NCBI GenBank assembly: GCA_004556165.1
Contig: SFIR01000021.1
Span: forward strand, 1 to 36,448
Length of the DNA: 36,448 nucleotides
DNA from: Clostridiales bacterium
GTDB taxonomy: Bacteria > Bacillota > Clostridia > Christensenellales > CAG-138
Direction of reading: 5' to 3'
Made by a program: the position numbers and the translations under genes. This document shows, piece by piece, positions 6,760 through 14,186 of this stretch (positions are counted from its first letter, which is position 1; each line of letters opens with the position of its first letter). The notes below the pieces were generated by a model. That model was given only the letters and a program-made list of their open reading frames with translations, was not told where the DNA came from and did no database searches.

Positions 6760-8280
6760 TCATTCCCACTCTATTGTTCCCGGGGGTTTATCCGTGATAT
6801 CGAGGACTACGCGGTTGACGTGTGGGGTCTCGGCAATGATTCTGGAGCTTATCCTCCTGAGCAGTGGATAGGGCAGCTCTGCGAACTCGACGGTCATTGC
6901 GTCGGTGGAGACGACGGCGCGGATGCCGATGATGTAATCATAGGTACGCTTATCGCCCATGACGCCGACGGTCTTCATACCGGTAAAGACGGTGAAGTAC
7001 TGCCAGATGGAACGGTCAAGACCGGCTTTTGCTATCTCATCGCGGAGGATGTAATCGGACTGACGGAGTATGTCAAGCTTTTCTTCGGTGATGTCGCCGA
7101 GGATACGGATGGCAAGACCGGGGCCGGGGAAGGGCTGCCGCCAGACGAGGGGGGCGGGCATGCCGAGGCTTTCGCCGAGGCGGCGAACCTCGTCCTTAAA
7201 GAGCTTCTTTAACGGTTCGACAAGGCCCTTGAACGCGATGTCCTCCGGCAGACCGCCGACATTGTGATGGCTCTTGATGACTGCGGAACCGCCCATGCCG
7301 CTCTCCACGACGTCGGGATAGATTGTGCCCTGGAGCAGATATTCCGCTCCGACCTTCTTTGCTTCGTCCTCAAAGACGCGGATGAATTCCTCGCCGATGA
7401 TCTTGCGCTTGCGCTCGGGCTCGCTGACGCCCTCAAGCTTTTTGAGAAAGCGTTCCTTAGCATCGACCTCGATGACGTTAAGACCGATCTCGTTGCGGTA
7501 GTAGCTCATGACCTCCTCGGCTTCATTCTTGCGGAGAAGACCGTGGTCCACAAAGATACAGGTAAGCTTATCGCCGATCGCCCTGTGAACGAGGGTAGCA
7601 GCGACGGAGCTGTCCACTCCGCCGGAAAGCCCTGCGACGACGCGGCAGCTTCCGACCTGAGCGCGAACCTCTTCTATAAGCTCATCTGCAAGGCTGTCCA
7701 TCGACCAATCGCCCTTGCAGCCGCAAATGCCGTGCACGAAGTTGTTGAACAGGGTCGAACAGTATTCGGTATGCGCGACCTCGGGGTGGAACTGCACACC
7801 GTAGAGCTTATGCTCCGAATCCTCAATGCCGGTGATGGCGCAGCCGTCGGTGTGGGAAATGACTTTGAAGCCATTGGGGCAGGTCAGCACGGAATCATTA
7901 TGGCTCATCCATGTTATCGAGGTCGGGATGTCCTTAAAGAGGGGACTTTCATCAAAATAGGTGAGGGTGCGTCCGTATTCACGGGTCGGTGCAGGCCCCA
8001 CATCGGCGCCGAAATGGCTGCTCATAAGCTGCATACCGTAGCAGATGCCGAGCACCGGAACGCCGAGGGTGTAGATGCAGTCAAGGCAGCTGCGCGCATC
8101 GTCATCATACACGCTGTCGGGACCGCCCGTCAGTATGATGCCGGAAAGCGAATCACCCTTGATCTTTTCAAGATCGGAGTTGGGGGGTAGGAGCTCGCTG
8201 TAAACGCCTGCCTCACGCACACGACGCGCGATGAGCTGGTTGTACTGCGCTCCGAAGTTGAGAATTACTATCCTTTCCAT
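6760..8280 (-). CDS. guaA: GMP synthase (glutamine-hydrolysing)
   Basis: 506 residues, normal length. It converts XMP, ATP and glutamine to GMP, the last step of guanine nucleotide synthesis. The N-terminal class I glutamine amidotransferase domain has its nucleophile in LGICYGMQL (Cys80) and the His-Glu pair in VQFHPEVAHT. The ATP-pyrophosphatase domain carries the PP-loop SGGVDSS. The C-terminal dimerisation domain ends in the typical ITDKPPGTIEWE. The ATG has GGAGGG 4 nt upstream. It follows xpt by 18 nt on the same strand, so salvage and synthesis of GMP precursors are co-expressed. Confidence 0.98.
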   Translation of the reverse strand: MERIVILNFGAQYNQLIARRVREAGVYSELLPPNSDLEKIKGDSLSGIILTGGPDSVYDDDARSCLDCIYTLGVPVLGICYGMQLMSSHFGADVGPAPTREYGRTLTYFDESPLFKDIPTSITWMSHNDSVLTCPNGFKVISHTDGCAITGIEDSEHKLYGVQFHPEVAHTEYCSTLFNNFVHGICGCKGDWSMDSLADELIEEVRAQVGSCRVVAGLSGGVDSSVAATLVHRAIGDKLTCIFVDHGLLRKNEAEEVMSYYRNEIGLNVIEVDAKERFLKKLEGVSEPERKRKIIGEEFIRVFEDEAKKVGAEYLLQGTIYPDVVESGMGGSAVIKSHHNVGGLPEDIAFKGLVEPLKKLFKDEVRRLGESLGMPAPLVWRQPFPGPGLAIRILGDITEEKLDILRQSDYILRDEIAKAGLDRSIWQYFTVFTGMKTVGVMGDKRTYDYIIGIRAVVSTDAMTVEFAELPYPLLRRISSRIIAETPHVNRVVLDITDKPPGTIEWE

Positions 8281-8298
8281 TAGCCCTCCGCAGAAATT

Positions 8299-8871
8299 TT
8301 ATTCACGGAAGCGAAAGCCTGCCGGCGTTGCTTCTTCAATAATAGCGAGTGAGTAGAGGTCGATGCCCATTCCGCGCAGCCTGTCACCGCCGCCCTGGAA
8401 ACCCTTTTCGACCGCAATCCCGATACCGACAAGCTCCGCGCCTGCCTGGGAGATGATATCAACGAGCCCGCGCATTGCTTCACCGCGAGCCATGAAATCA
8501 TCTATGATGAGGATGCGGTCATCCTTGTGAAGCCACTCTGCGGAAACGATGAGGGTGACCTTCCTTGAGTAGGTGTAGCTCATGATTTCACTTTTGAACA
8601 GACCGCCTTCGATATTATCGCTCTTGGCCTTCTTTGCGAAGATGAGCGGCACGCCCATTTCCTCCGCACAGATCGTGGCGAGCGGTATACCGCTTGCTTC
8701 AACCGTCATAATTGCGGTCAGCTCCCTATCACCGAAATGCGCTTTGAACTCCTTGGCAAGCTGCCTGAGAAGATTGACGTCAACGCGATGATTCAGAAAC
8801 CCGTCCACCTTTACGATGCTGCCGGGGAGTACCTTGCCCTCGCTGCAGATCCTGTCCTTCAATAGCTGCAC
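8299..8871 (-). CDS. xpt: Xanthine phosphoribosyltransferase
   Basis: 190 residues from a GTG start at 8871, matching the usual ~190-194. The start is set by CGGAGG six nt upstream and by the family N-terminus (VQLLKDRI..EGKVLPG..VDGFLNHRVD). An ATG further upstream (9030) in the same frame would add 53 residues encoded across the promoter and is rejected. The PRPP-binding loop reads ILIIDDFMARGEAM. It transfers phosphoribose from PRPP to xanthine, giving XMP, the substrate of the GuaA encoded next. No purine riboswitch is visible before it. Confidence 0.95.
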   Translation of the reverse strand: MQLLKDRICSEGKVLPGSIVKVDGFLNHRVDVNLLRQLAKEFKAHFGDRELTAIMTVEASGIPLATICAEEMGVPLIFAKKAKSDNIEGGLFKSEIMSYTYSRKVTLIVSAEWLHKDDRILIIDDFMARGEAMRGLVDIISQAGAELVGIGIAVEKGFQGGGDRLRGMGIDLYSLAIIEEATPAGFRFRE

Positions 8872-8902
8872 AGGAAACCTCCGATAGAAATTATTAACCC
8901 TA

Positions 8903-8931
8903 ATTAAACCACTATTTTTCTGTCGTTTCAA
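8903..8931 (-). promoter_or_regulatory. Promoter of xpt-guaA
   Basis: Minus strand TTGAAA (8931-8926), 17-bp spacer, TTTAAT (8908-8903). Initiation near 8896 would leave a leader of only about 25 nt, too short for a riboswitch. Confidence 0.7.
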
Positions 8932-9028
8932 GGGGTAATACAAGTATTTATCGTATATTATGGATGGGATACAGTCGGCTTCCGATAGGAATGATATGAG
9001 ATACCGATTACCGAATGAATGAGAAAAC

Positions 9029-9064
9029 AAAAAGGATGTGTGCCCGATGACACATATCCTTTTT
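9029..9064 (-). terminator. Terminator of the zinc-ribbon gene
   Basis: AAAAAGGATRTGTG stem with an 8-nt loop. A-run on one side and T-run on the other, so it could work in both directions. It lies 24 nt after the zinc-ribbon stop codon. Confidence 0.88.
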
Positions 9065-9087
9065 CATCTTTTGACCTGAACCTATGA

Positions 9088-9360
9088 TCAGCGCCTGTGC
9101 GCTTCGAAGCACTCGCTGCAATAGATGGGCTTATCGGTCTTGGGTTCGAAGGGAACCTTGGTGGGCTTGCCGCATTCCGCGCAGACGGCATCGAACATCT
9201 CACGAGGCTTGCGCTCACCGTTCTTACGGCTGCGCCTGCACTCCCTGCAGCGGGTGGGCTCATTCTGGAAACCCTTTTCTGCGTAAAATTCCTGTTCGCC
9301 TGCGGTGAAGGTGAACTCTCGGCCGCAATCCTTGCAGACCAGCACTTTGTCTTCAAACAT
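9088..9360 (-). CDS. Zinc-ribbon protein, four CxxC knuckles
   Basis: 90 residues from the ATG at 9360, chosen because AGAGGT lies 7 nt upstream; a longer frame to 9420 lacks a ribosome site and runs into the structured leader. Four knuckles are visible: CKDCG, CRECR, CAECG and CSEC, enough for two zinc ribbons. Between them are FTAGEQEFYAEKGFQNEPTRC, typical of the Firmicutes 'probable zinc-ribbon' family (zf-trcl), and a basic linker. The function of this family is not established. No membrane segment. The gene sits behind a ~245-nt leader containing a structured RNA, which may control it. Confidence 0.88.
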   Translation of the reverse strand: MFEDKVLVCKDCGREFTFTAGEQEFYAEKGFQNEPTRCRECRRSRKNGERKPREMFDAVCAECGKPTKVPFEPKTDKPIYCSECFEAHRR

Positions 9361-9403
9361 GATTTTTACCTCTTTGGTTATTTGGCTCTTGTTATCGGCT
9401 GAC

Positions 9404-9604
9404 CTGGTCTTTGCCCCCACACTCGCCTGTTGGAGGGTTCGCTACTAAGCTTTACGCTGCCCACTACTGCCCCTCTCGGCATTGCTGCCGACAGGACTTA
9501 CATCTAAGCCGCACCATGCTCGCGGAGGCTTTGCTCCGCTTATGTGGATCGTTTCGCCTGCGACTGGCATCGACTTGCAACCACAGACCCGATTACAATT
9601 ACCA
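9404..9604 (-). ncRNA. Structured RNA of unknown class in the zinc-ribbon leader
   Basis: Transcribed from a consensus promoter at 9611-9639, so the RNA starts near 9604. Helices read from the sequence: P1 9577-9589 with 9406-9414 (9 bp, GUGG bulge); P2 9542-9548 with 9416-9422 (7 bp); P3 hairpin 9522-9527/9534-9539 (6 bp); P5 9492-9495/9426-9429; P4 hairpin 9486-9491/9476-9481 closed by a GCAA tetraloop; P6 9471-9475/9433-9437. These are properly nested, with long unpaired purine-rich stretches (for example GGCGAAACGA). There is no terminator between this RNA and the zinc-ribbon start codon. It does not match the purine, cobalamin, SAM, glycine, lysine, T-box, SRP, RNase P or tmRNA cores as I know them. 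A raiA-type RNA is conceivable, but I cannot verify it. Confidence 0.7.
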
Positions 9605-9610
9605 AGCTTG

Positions 9611-9639
9611 ATTATACAACTATAAAAAGAAATAGGCAA
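9611..9639 (-). promoter_or_regulatory. Promoter of the structured RNA / zinc-ribbon gene
   Basis: Minus strand TTGCCT (9639-9634), 17-bp spacer, TATAAT (9616-9611). Confidence 0.9.
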
Positions 9640-9705
9640 GGTCTTTTTGACGGAGAAAAAAATATAATGAGCGAAATCCGCCGAAAAATGATGAAAAATG
9701 CTCGA

Positions 9706-9734
9706 TTGGCTTTTTGCTTCCGTTATGCTATAAT
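9706..9734 (+). promoter_or_regulatory. Promoter of the zincin-dus operon
   Basis: TTGGCT (9706-9711), 17-bp spacer, TATAAT (9729-9734), divergent from the structured-RNA promoter about 70 bp away. Confidence 0.85.
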
Positions 9735-9762
9735 CTATGCAGCAAATCAAAGGAGAATATCC

Positions 9763-10287
9763 ATGCCCGAGACCATTGAAGCTCATCCGATAAATGCTTC
9801 GGATAAAAACAGCGGCTGCTGCAAAAAAACCGACGAGGAGTACCGCAACGGGTATTTCCCGGGCAATAATTTTGTCGAAACAGATAGAAAGGATGAAATT
9901 CCCCGGGCTTTTTCGGAGCGTATGGACAGGCTCAGGGAGCTTTGCGACGAGGCGGCGGAGGGGATACCCGAGGAGCTTTTAAGAGAGCTGCACGGTGGCA
10001 TCGCGCTGACCGAGCAGGTCAAAATGCATGCTTCATCCGATCCGCGGAAGCCCCTGTATGTACTCGGCGAATACCTGACCTCATACCATACCGGCAGGCA
10101 TATCATGCTCTACGGCGGCTCAATCGACAGGGTTTACGGGCATCTGCCCGATGAGGAGCTCAAAAAAGAGCTTGACAGAATAATCAGGCACGAGCTGACG
10201 CATCATATAGAATCGCTGAGCGGAATACGCGATCTTGAGGTTTATGATGAAGTGATGCTGAAAGAATACTGTGATGAGCTTAAATGA
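9763..10287 (+). CDS. Zincin-type metallopeptidase family protein
   Basis: 174 residues from the ATG at 9763, which has AAAGGAGA six nt upstream and lies just after a strong promoter; longer in-frame starts lie before the promoter. The zinc motif HELTH (143-147, in IIRHELTHHIESLSG) is preceded by a conserved-looking core (LHGGIALTEQVK, PLYVLGEYLTSYHTG, IMLYGGS). This fits the 'metallopeptidase family' Zincin_1 proteins of Firmicutes, normally 110-130 residues. Here about 50 extra polar residues at the N terminus include a GCC-KK segment. Cytosolic, substrate unknown. The last 17 nt overlap the dus gene. Confidence 0.8.
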   Translation: MPETIEAHPINASDKNSGCCKKTDEEYRNGYFPGNNFVETDRKDEIPRAFSERMDRLRELCDEAAEGIPEELLRELHGGIALTEQVKMHASSDPRKPLYVLGEYLTSYHTGRHIMLYGGSIDRVYGHLPDEELKKELDRIIRHELTHHIESLSGIRDLEVYDEVMLKEYCDELK

Positions 10288-11284
10288 TATTCTGAAACCG
10301 AAAACTGCGAGAGGCGGAGTCCCCGTGCTGCTCGCGCCGATGGCAGGGATAACCGATGTCACCTTCCGCGCGCTCTGCATAGGGCAGGGCTGCGATTTCA
10401 CATTCACAGAAATGGTCAGCGCAAAGGGTATTCATTATAACAACGCCAAGACTAAGGAGCTTCTTTCCGTATCCGAGGCGGAGCGGCCCTGCGGCGTACA
10501 GCTTTTCGGGCATGAACCCGAGATACTTGCCGAGACGGCGAAGCGTATCTGCGAAAGCGAAAATGCGGGGGTACGGAATATCGGGGTCATTGATATAAAT
10601 ATGGGCTGCCCTGCGCCGAAGATTACCGGAAACGGCGACGGCTCCGCGTTGATGCGCGATCCGGTGACAGCTTCAAGGATAATAGAGGCGGTTGTCAGGG
10701 CTTCATCCGTCCCCGTCAGCGTAAAATTCCGTAAGGGATGGGACGAAGCTAATGTAAATGCGGTGGAATTTGCACGCATGGCGGAGGAGAGCGGCGCAAG
10801 CTTCGTGACCGTTCACGGAAGGACAAGAATGCAGATGTATTCCGGAAAGGCGGATAGGGAGATCATTGCAAGGGTCGCTGCTGCCGTAAAAATCCCCGTC
10901 GTCGGCAACGGGGATATCTTCGACGGAGCTTCCGCAAAGGCGATGCTCGAAACGGGCTGCCGGGGACTTATGGTCGCAAGGGGTGCGCAGGGGAATCCTT
11001 TCATCTTTGCAGAGATACGCGCCTGCCTTGACGGCAAAAGCTATACCCCACCGAGCGAAAGCGAAAGGCTTGATACGGCGCTCAAACATATAGAAAGCTT
11101 CATGGCAAATGTCATGAAGGAGGGCAGAAATCCGGCGGTATTCGTGGAGCTCAGGAAGCATGCCGCATGGTACACAAAGGGCATGAACGGTGCGACCGAG
11201 CTGAGAAGAAAGGTCAACGACTGCCGTTCGAGCGAGGAGCTCATTAAGCTAATAAAAGATTTTCAATCCGAACTCAATAATTGA
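10274..11284 (+). CDS. dus: tRNA-dihydrouridine synthase (DusB-like)
   Basis: 336 residues from ATG 10274 (a GTG immediately before it is an alternative). TIM-barrel FMN enzyme that reduces uridine in the tRNA D-loop with NADPH. Motifs in order: LAPMAGITDVTFR (FMN site), INMGCPAPKI with the catalytic Cys, VSVKFRKGWD, TVHGRTRMQMYSGKAD, VVGNGDIF and MVARGAQGNPFIF. A C-terminal helical domain follows. The start overlaps the zincin gene and has no strong ribosome site of its own, pointing to coupled translation. Firmicutes DusB is the closest fit, but the A/B/C subtype cannot be fixed by eye. Confidence 0.93.
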   Translation: MSLNDILKPKTARGGVPVLLAPMAGITDVTFRALCIGQGCDFTFTEMVSAKGIHYNNAKTKELLSVSEAERPCGVQLFGHEPEILAETAKRICESENAGVRNIGVIDINMGCPAPKITGNGDGSALMRDPVTASRIIEAVVRASSVPVSVKFRKGWDEANVNAVEFARMAEESGASFVTVHGRTRMQMYSGKADREIIARVAAAVKIPVVGNGDIFDGASAKAMLETGCRGLMVARGAQGNPFIFAEIRACLDGKSYTPPSESERLDTALKHIESFMANVMKEGRNPAVFVELRKHAAWYTKGMNGATELRRKVNDCRSSEELIKLIKDFQSELNN

Positions 11285-11314
11285 TTCATTCGTTCATCGA
11301 CCATGGCATATCCT

Positions 11315-11320
11315 TATAAT
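11315..11320 (+). promoter_or_regulatory. Possible -10 element for the gene at 11342
   Basis: TATAAT at 11315-11320, about 22 nt before the start codon. No good -35 is seen at the right spacing (TTCATC at 16 bp is weak). The transcript would have a very short leader. Confidence 0.4.
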
Positions 11321-11341
11321 AATGCAACGGGGGGATAAGCT

Positions 11342-12142
11342 ATGGTCTATTTTTTCAGTATTACGGGCAGGGTAAGCGGCTCTGCAAGGATAAACGTCCG
11401 CAGGGGAAGGACGGAAGTATGCCTGAAGCTGAGAAGGAACGGTTTGGGAGAGCTCGGCTGCTTCCTGACAGACGGCAATCATATTGAAAAGCTCACACTC
11501 AAAAACGGCTGCGGCAATATAGGCGAAACGGAGGTATCAGCGCTCGCATTGACGGATGACAGCGGCAGCATTGTTTCGGTCGGCAACAGAAATCTAACCG
11601 CTAAGGAGATGGAGGATTTCAGGACGGGCGTCAGGCTCATGCTCGGTGAAAAAAAGCGAACCGGCGGGGAGGAAGCTTTGAATAAGCAGGGGCAGAAGGC
11701 AAAGCCCAAATCCGGAGCGGAGAAAATGCTTCCGAGCGGCAGCCCCATCAGCAGCGATACTCCGCGCTCATCCGCAGCGGCGGATATACTCGATATGGCA
11801 AATTACCTTTTCCGAGGCGGCGAACCGAAAAGAAATAAGGATACAGCTCAGGAAGTTAGGCAGCAGAATACGGAGGGAAAGGTGTCCGCCCGGGATACAA
11901 TGCCCGAAGAACCTGAGGCAATCGAAAACCCCTTTCCGCAGTTCTTCCCGAATTCCTATTGGCAGCGAAAAGCCGGGGATGAAAAGCGCATCACGGGCAC
12001 AGCCAATATCCGCGGCGTCAAGTACAGCGTCATAGCGGTAAGGTCGAACAGCAAATACCCTCCGCACGGCATAGGCCACAGCGTCAGGAAGCTTCGCTCC
12101 AATGACGGCAGGCTCTATTGGGTCGGCATGACGAAGATATGA
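11342..12142 (+). CDS. Hypothetical protein with two domains and a polar linker
   Basis: 266 residues, family not recognised. The ATG is preceded by GGGGGGAT at a suitable distance. Residues 1-75 look like a small beta-rich domain (FSITGRVSGSARINVRRG...VCLKLRR..ELGCFLTDGNHIEKLTLKNG). Residues 76-190 are a low-complexity charged linker rich in Lys, Glu, Ser and Pro. The last ~75 residues form a second domain starting NPFPQFFPNSYW and containing GTANIRGVKYSVIAVR, PPHGIGHSVRKL and a final YWVGM. No signal peptide or membrane helix. It is a single gene between dus and a strong terminator. The bipartite layout suggests a cell-structure or adaptor role rather than an enzyme, but that is a guess. 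Confidence 0.8.
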   Translation: MVYFFSITGRVSGSARINVRRGRTEVCLKLRRNGLGELGCFLTDGNHIEKLTLKNGCGNIGETEVSALALTDDSGSIVSVGNRNLTAKEMEDFRTGVRLMLGEKKRTGGEEALNKQGQKAKPKSGAEKMLPSGSPISSDTPRSSAAADILDMANYLFRGGEPKRNKDTAQEVRQQNTEGKVSARDTMPEEPEAIENPFPQFFPNSYWQRKAGDEKRITGTANIRGVKYSVIAVRSNSKYPPHGIGHSVRKLRSNDGRLYWVGMTKI

Positions 12143-12148
12143 AAAGAC

Positions 12149-12195
12149 GGGGCTGTTGCCTGCAATTAACTTGCATTTGCAACAGCCCCTTTTTC
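12149..12195. terminator. Convergent intrinsic terminator
   Basis: GGGGCTGTTGC (12149-12159) pairs with GCAACAGCCCC (12179-12189), followed by TTTTT. An inner TGCAA/TTGCA pair extends the stem. It serves the plus-strand gene ending at 12142 and could also stop the minus-strand gene ending at 12224. Confidence 0.93.
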
Positions 12196-12223
12196 CGAAT
12201 ACTGTTAATTTTCAGTGACCGCC

Positions 12224-14017
12224 TTATCCTATCGGCTCAAAATCAGCCGCGCCGTGCTTGCACAGCGGACAGATGAAATCCTCGGGCAGCTCGTCGCCCT
12301 CATAGACATAGCCGCAGATCTTGCAGACAAAGCCCTTCTTGCCCTCGGTCTCGGGCTTGGGCTTGACGTTGTTCTGGTAATAGGTATAGGTCATGGTATC
12401 CTTGTCGCTGATGACGCGAGCCTCGGTGACAGAGCAGATGAACATGCCGTGCGAGCCGAGATCCACATATTCCTCGACCTTTAATGACATCGCCGCATTC
12501 ACATATTTTGACAGCAGGACAAGCCCGTTATCGGAGCGAACGGTTTCAACGTTTGCGAATTTATCCGTATTCCTGCCGCTCTGGAAACCGAAGTTCTCGA
12601 AAACCGAGAAGGGAGCCTCAACGGAAAGACAGTTTACGTTCATAATGCCCGTCTGCTTAATGACATGATGGGAATAGTTCGCTTTGTTGATATTGACTGC
12701 AATGCGCACGGGGTTATCGGATACCTGAGTTACCGTATTGACTATGAGGCCGTTATCCTTCCTGCCGTCATTTGAGGTGACGACATAAAGCCCGTAGCCG
12801 ATTCGGTAGAGCGCGGAAAGATCGTTCTTATTTGCGCTTTCGGCGGAGAGCGCGATATAATCACGACAGAGCTCATTTGCCATCGCTTCGAGCTGCGCAA
12901 TATTTTCCTCCTTGACGGCGGAAAGAATCTTAACGCTCGTATCGAGATAGGTGAGGTTCTTGCAGGAGGCAAGCTTTTCCTTCATGACCTTCGCAGCGAG
13001 CGGAGCCCATGAGCCGTTCTCGATGAAGCCGACAGTCTTGTTCTGGAAATTCCTCTCCGTCAGATGATCGATAAACTGCTTCATGAACGGGAAGATGTCC
13101 GCATTATACGTTGTTGTCGCAAATACTATCTTGCCGTAGCGGAATGCATTCTCGACAGCCTTTGCCATATCCTCCCTCGCAAGGTCACAGACGACGACCT
13201 TGGGGCATGCCTTTGCGCGGAGCTTATCAGCAAGCAGCTCAACCGCTTTGCGCGTGTTCCCGTAAACGGAGGTGTATGCTATGAGCACGCCGTCGCTCTC
13301 CGATTCGTAGCTCGACCATGTGTTGTAAAGCTCAATATAGTGACCGAGATTTTCGGTCAGGACGGGACCGTGCAGAGGGCAGATAATCGAAATATCGAGC
13401 GCGGAAGCCTTCTTGAGAAGCGCCTGCACCTGAGCGCCGTATTTTCCGACGATTCCGATGAAGTAGCGGCGTGCCTCATCGTCCCAGGGCTCGGAAACAT
13501 CGAGTGCGCCGAATTTACCGAAGCCGTCCGCGGAGAAAAGCACCTTATCCCTGCTGTCATAGGTCACCATGACCTCGGGCCAATGCACCATCGGCGCAAA
13601 GACGAAGGTCAGGTCATGCTTACCGAGGTGAAGCACTTCTCCGTTATCAACAATAACCTTTCTGTCGGAAATATCCATATTGGCGAAATAATTCGAGATC
13701 ATGACAAAGGTCTTGTTATTGGCAACGATCTTGGCATCGGGATAGATCCTCATAAAATTCTGGATATTCGCGGAGTGATCCGGTTCCATATGCTGCACGA
13801 TAAGGTAATCGGGCTTCCTATCCCCGAGCACTTCGGCGATATTGTCGAGCCATTCATGGGTAAAATGAATATCTACCGTATCCATGACGGCGATCTTCTC
13901 GTCAAGAATGACGTAGGAATTGTAGCTCATGCCGTTCGGCACGGCATACTGACCTTCGAACAGGTCAACCTCGTGGTCGTTGACGCCAACGTATCTGATA
14001 TCGTTTGTGATTTTCAT
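12224..14017 (-). CDS. Multidomain flavodiiron protein (diiron lactamase fold, flavodoxin, flavin reductase, rubredoxin)
   Basis: 597 residues, much longer than a two-domain flavodiiron protein (about 400). Residues 1-240: metallo-beta-lactamase-like diiron domain with H76-x-E78-x-D80-H81 (HMEPDHS), H145, D164 and H216. Residues 244-390: flavodoxin domain with the FMN loop TSVYGNT. Residues 398-545: flavin-reductase-like domain (GYGLYVVTS...NGLIVNTVTQVSDNP...VNINKANYSHHVI). Residues 561-597: rubredoxin with C565-C568 and C583-C586. The family reduces O2 to water or NO to N2O; the extra modules would carry electrons from NAD(P)H to the diiron site in one chain. GGAGGAG precedes the ATG. Fits an anaerobe's oxygen or NO defence. 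Confidence 0.95.
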   Translation of the reverse strand: MKITNDIRYVGVNDHEVDLFEGQYAVPNGMSYNSYVILDEKIAVMDTVDIHFTHEWLDNIAEVLGDRKPDYLIVQHMEPDHSANIQNFMRIYPDAKIVANNKTFVMISNYFANMDISDRKVIVDNGEVLHLGKHDLTFVFAPMVHWPEVMVTYDSRDKVLFSADGFGKFGALDVSEPWDDEARRYFIGIVGKYGAQVQALLKKASALDISIICPLHGPVLTENLGHYIELYNTWSSYESESDGVLIAYTSVYGNTRKAVELLADKLRAKACPKVVVCDLAREDMAKAVENAFRYGKIVFATTTYNADIFPFMKQFIDHLTERNFQNKTVGFIENGSWAPLAAKVMKEKLASCKNLTYLDTSVKILSAVKEENIAQLEAMANELCRDYIALSAESANKNDLSALYRIGYGLYVVTSNDGRKDNGLIVNTVTQVSDNPVRIAVNINKANYSHHVIKQTGIMNVNCLSVEAPFSVFENFGFQSGRNTDKFANVETVRSDNGLVLLSKYVNAAMSLKVEEYVDLGSHGMFICSVTEARVISDKDTMTYTYYQNNVKPKPETEGKKGFVCKICGYVYEGDELPEDFICPLCKHGAADFEPIG

Positions 14018-14082
14018 TTCTTCTCCTCCGTTTTGATTATTGTTAGCAGTTGACAGCCGTTTATGCTTTTTTCAATAGTCTG

Positions 14083-14131
14083 AAAAGCAAAAAGCATCCA
14101 TCCGATATTATAGCATAATTTCGGATGGATG
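14083..14131 (-). terminator. Terminator of the FtsB-like gene with a -10-like sequence in its loop
   Basis: A perfect 11-bp inverted repeat: CATCCATCCGA (14095-14105) and TCGGATGGATG (14121-14131). On the minus strand the stem is followed by CTTTTTGCTTTTTC. The 15-nt loop contains, on the minus strand, TGCTATAAT (14115-14107), an extended -10 that could start the flavodiiron transcript. Confidence 0.75.
14107..14115 (-). promoter_or_regulatory. Extended -10 element upstream of the flavodiiron gene
   Basis: TG-C-TATAAT on the minus strand, about 90 nt before the start codon. No good -35 is evident, as allowed for extended -10 promoters. It sits inside the terminator loop of the upstream gene. 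Confidence 0.5.
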
Positions 14132-14186
14132 AACACAGTAATTTTTCTTTTACGGAAATTATTTCATGCAGGGGCTTTGCGCCGGG

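Noticed and set aside
3007..6760. tRNA-Cys 3' end as attachment site for the restriction island
   Set aside because: I looked for a second copy of the tRNA-Cys 3' end near the right side of the island and found none, and there is no integrase.
6491..6769. 92-residue minus-strand frame right after guaA
   Set aside because: It begins within the guaA stop region, crosses the guaA terminator and has no ribosome site.
8872..9030. N-terminal extension of Xpt to an ATG at 9030
   Set aside because: The extension would lie over the promoter and makes the protein 53 residues too long; the GTG at 8871 has an ideal ribosome site.
9421..9611. SRP RNA, RNase P RNA, tmRNA, cobalamin, glycine or T-box leader for the RNA before the zinc-ribbon gene
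   Set aside because: None of their diagnostic core sequences is present; it is left as an unassigned structured RNA.
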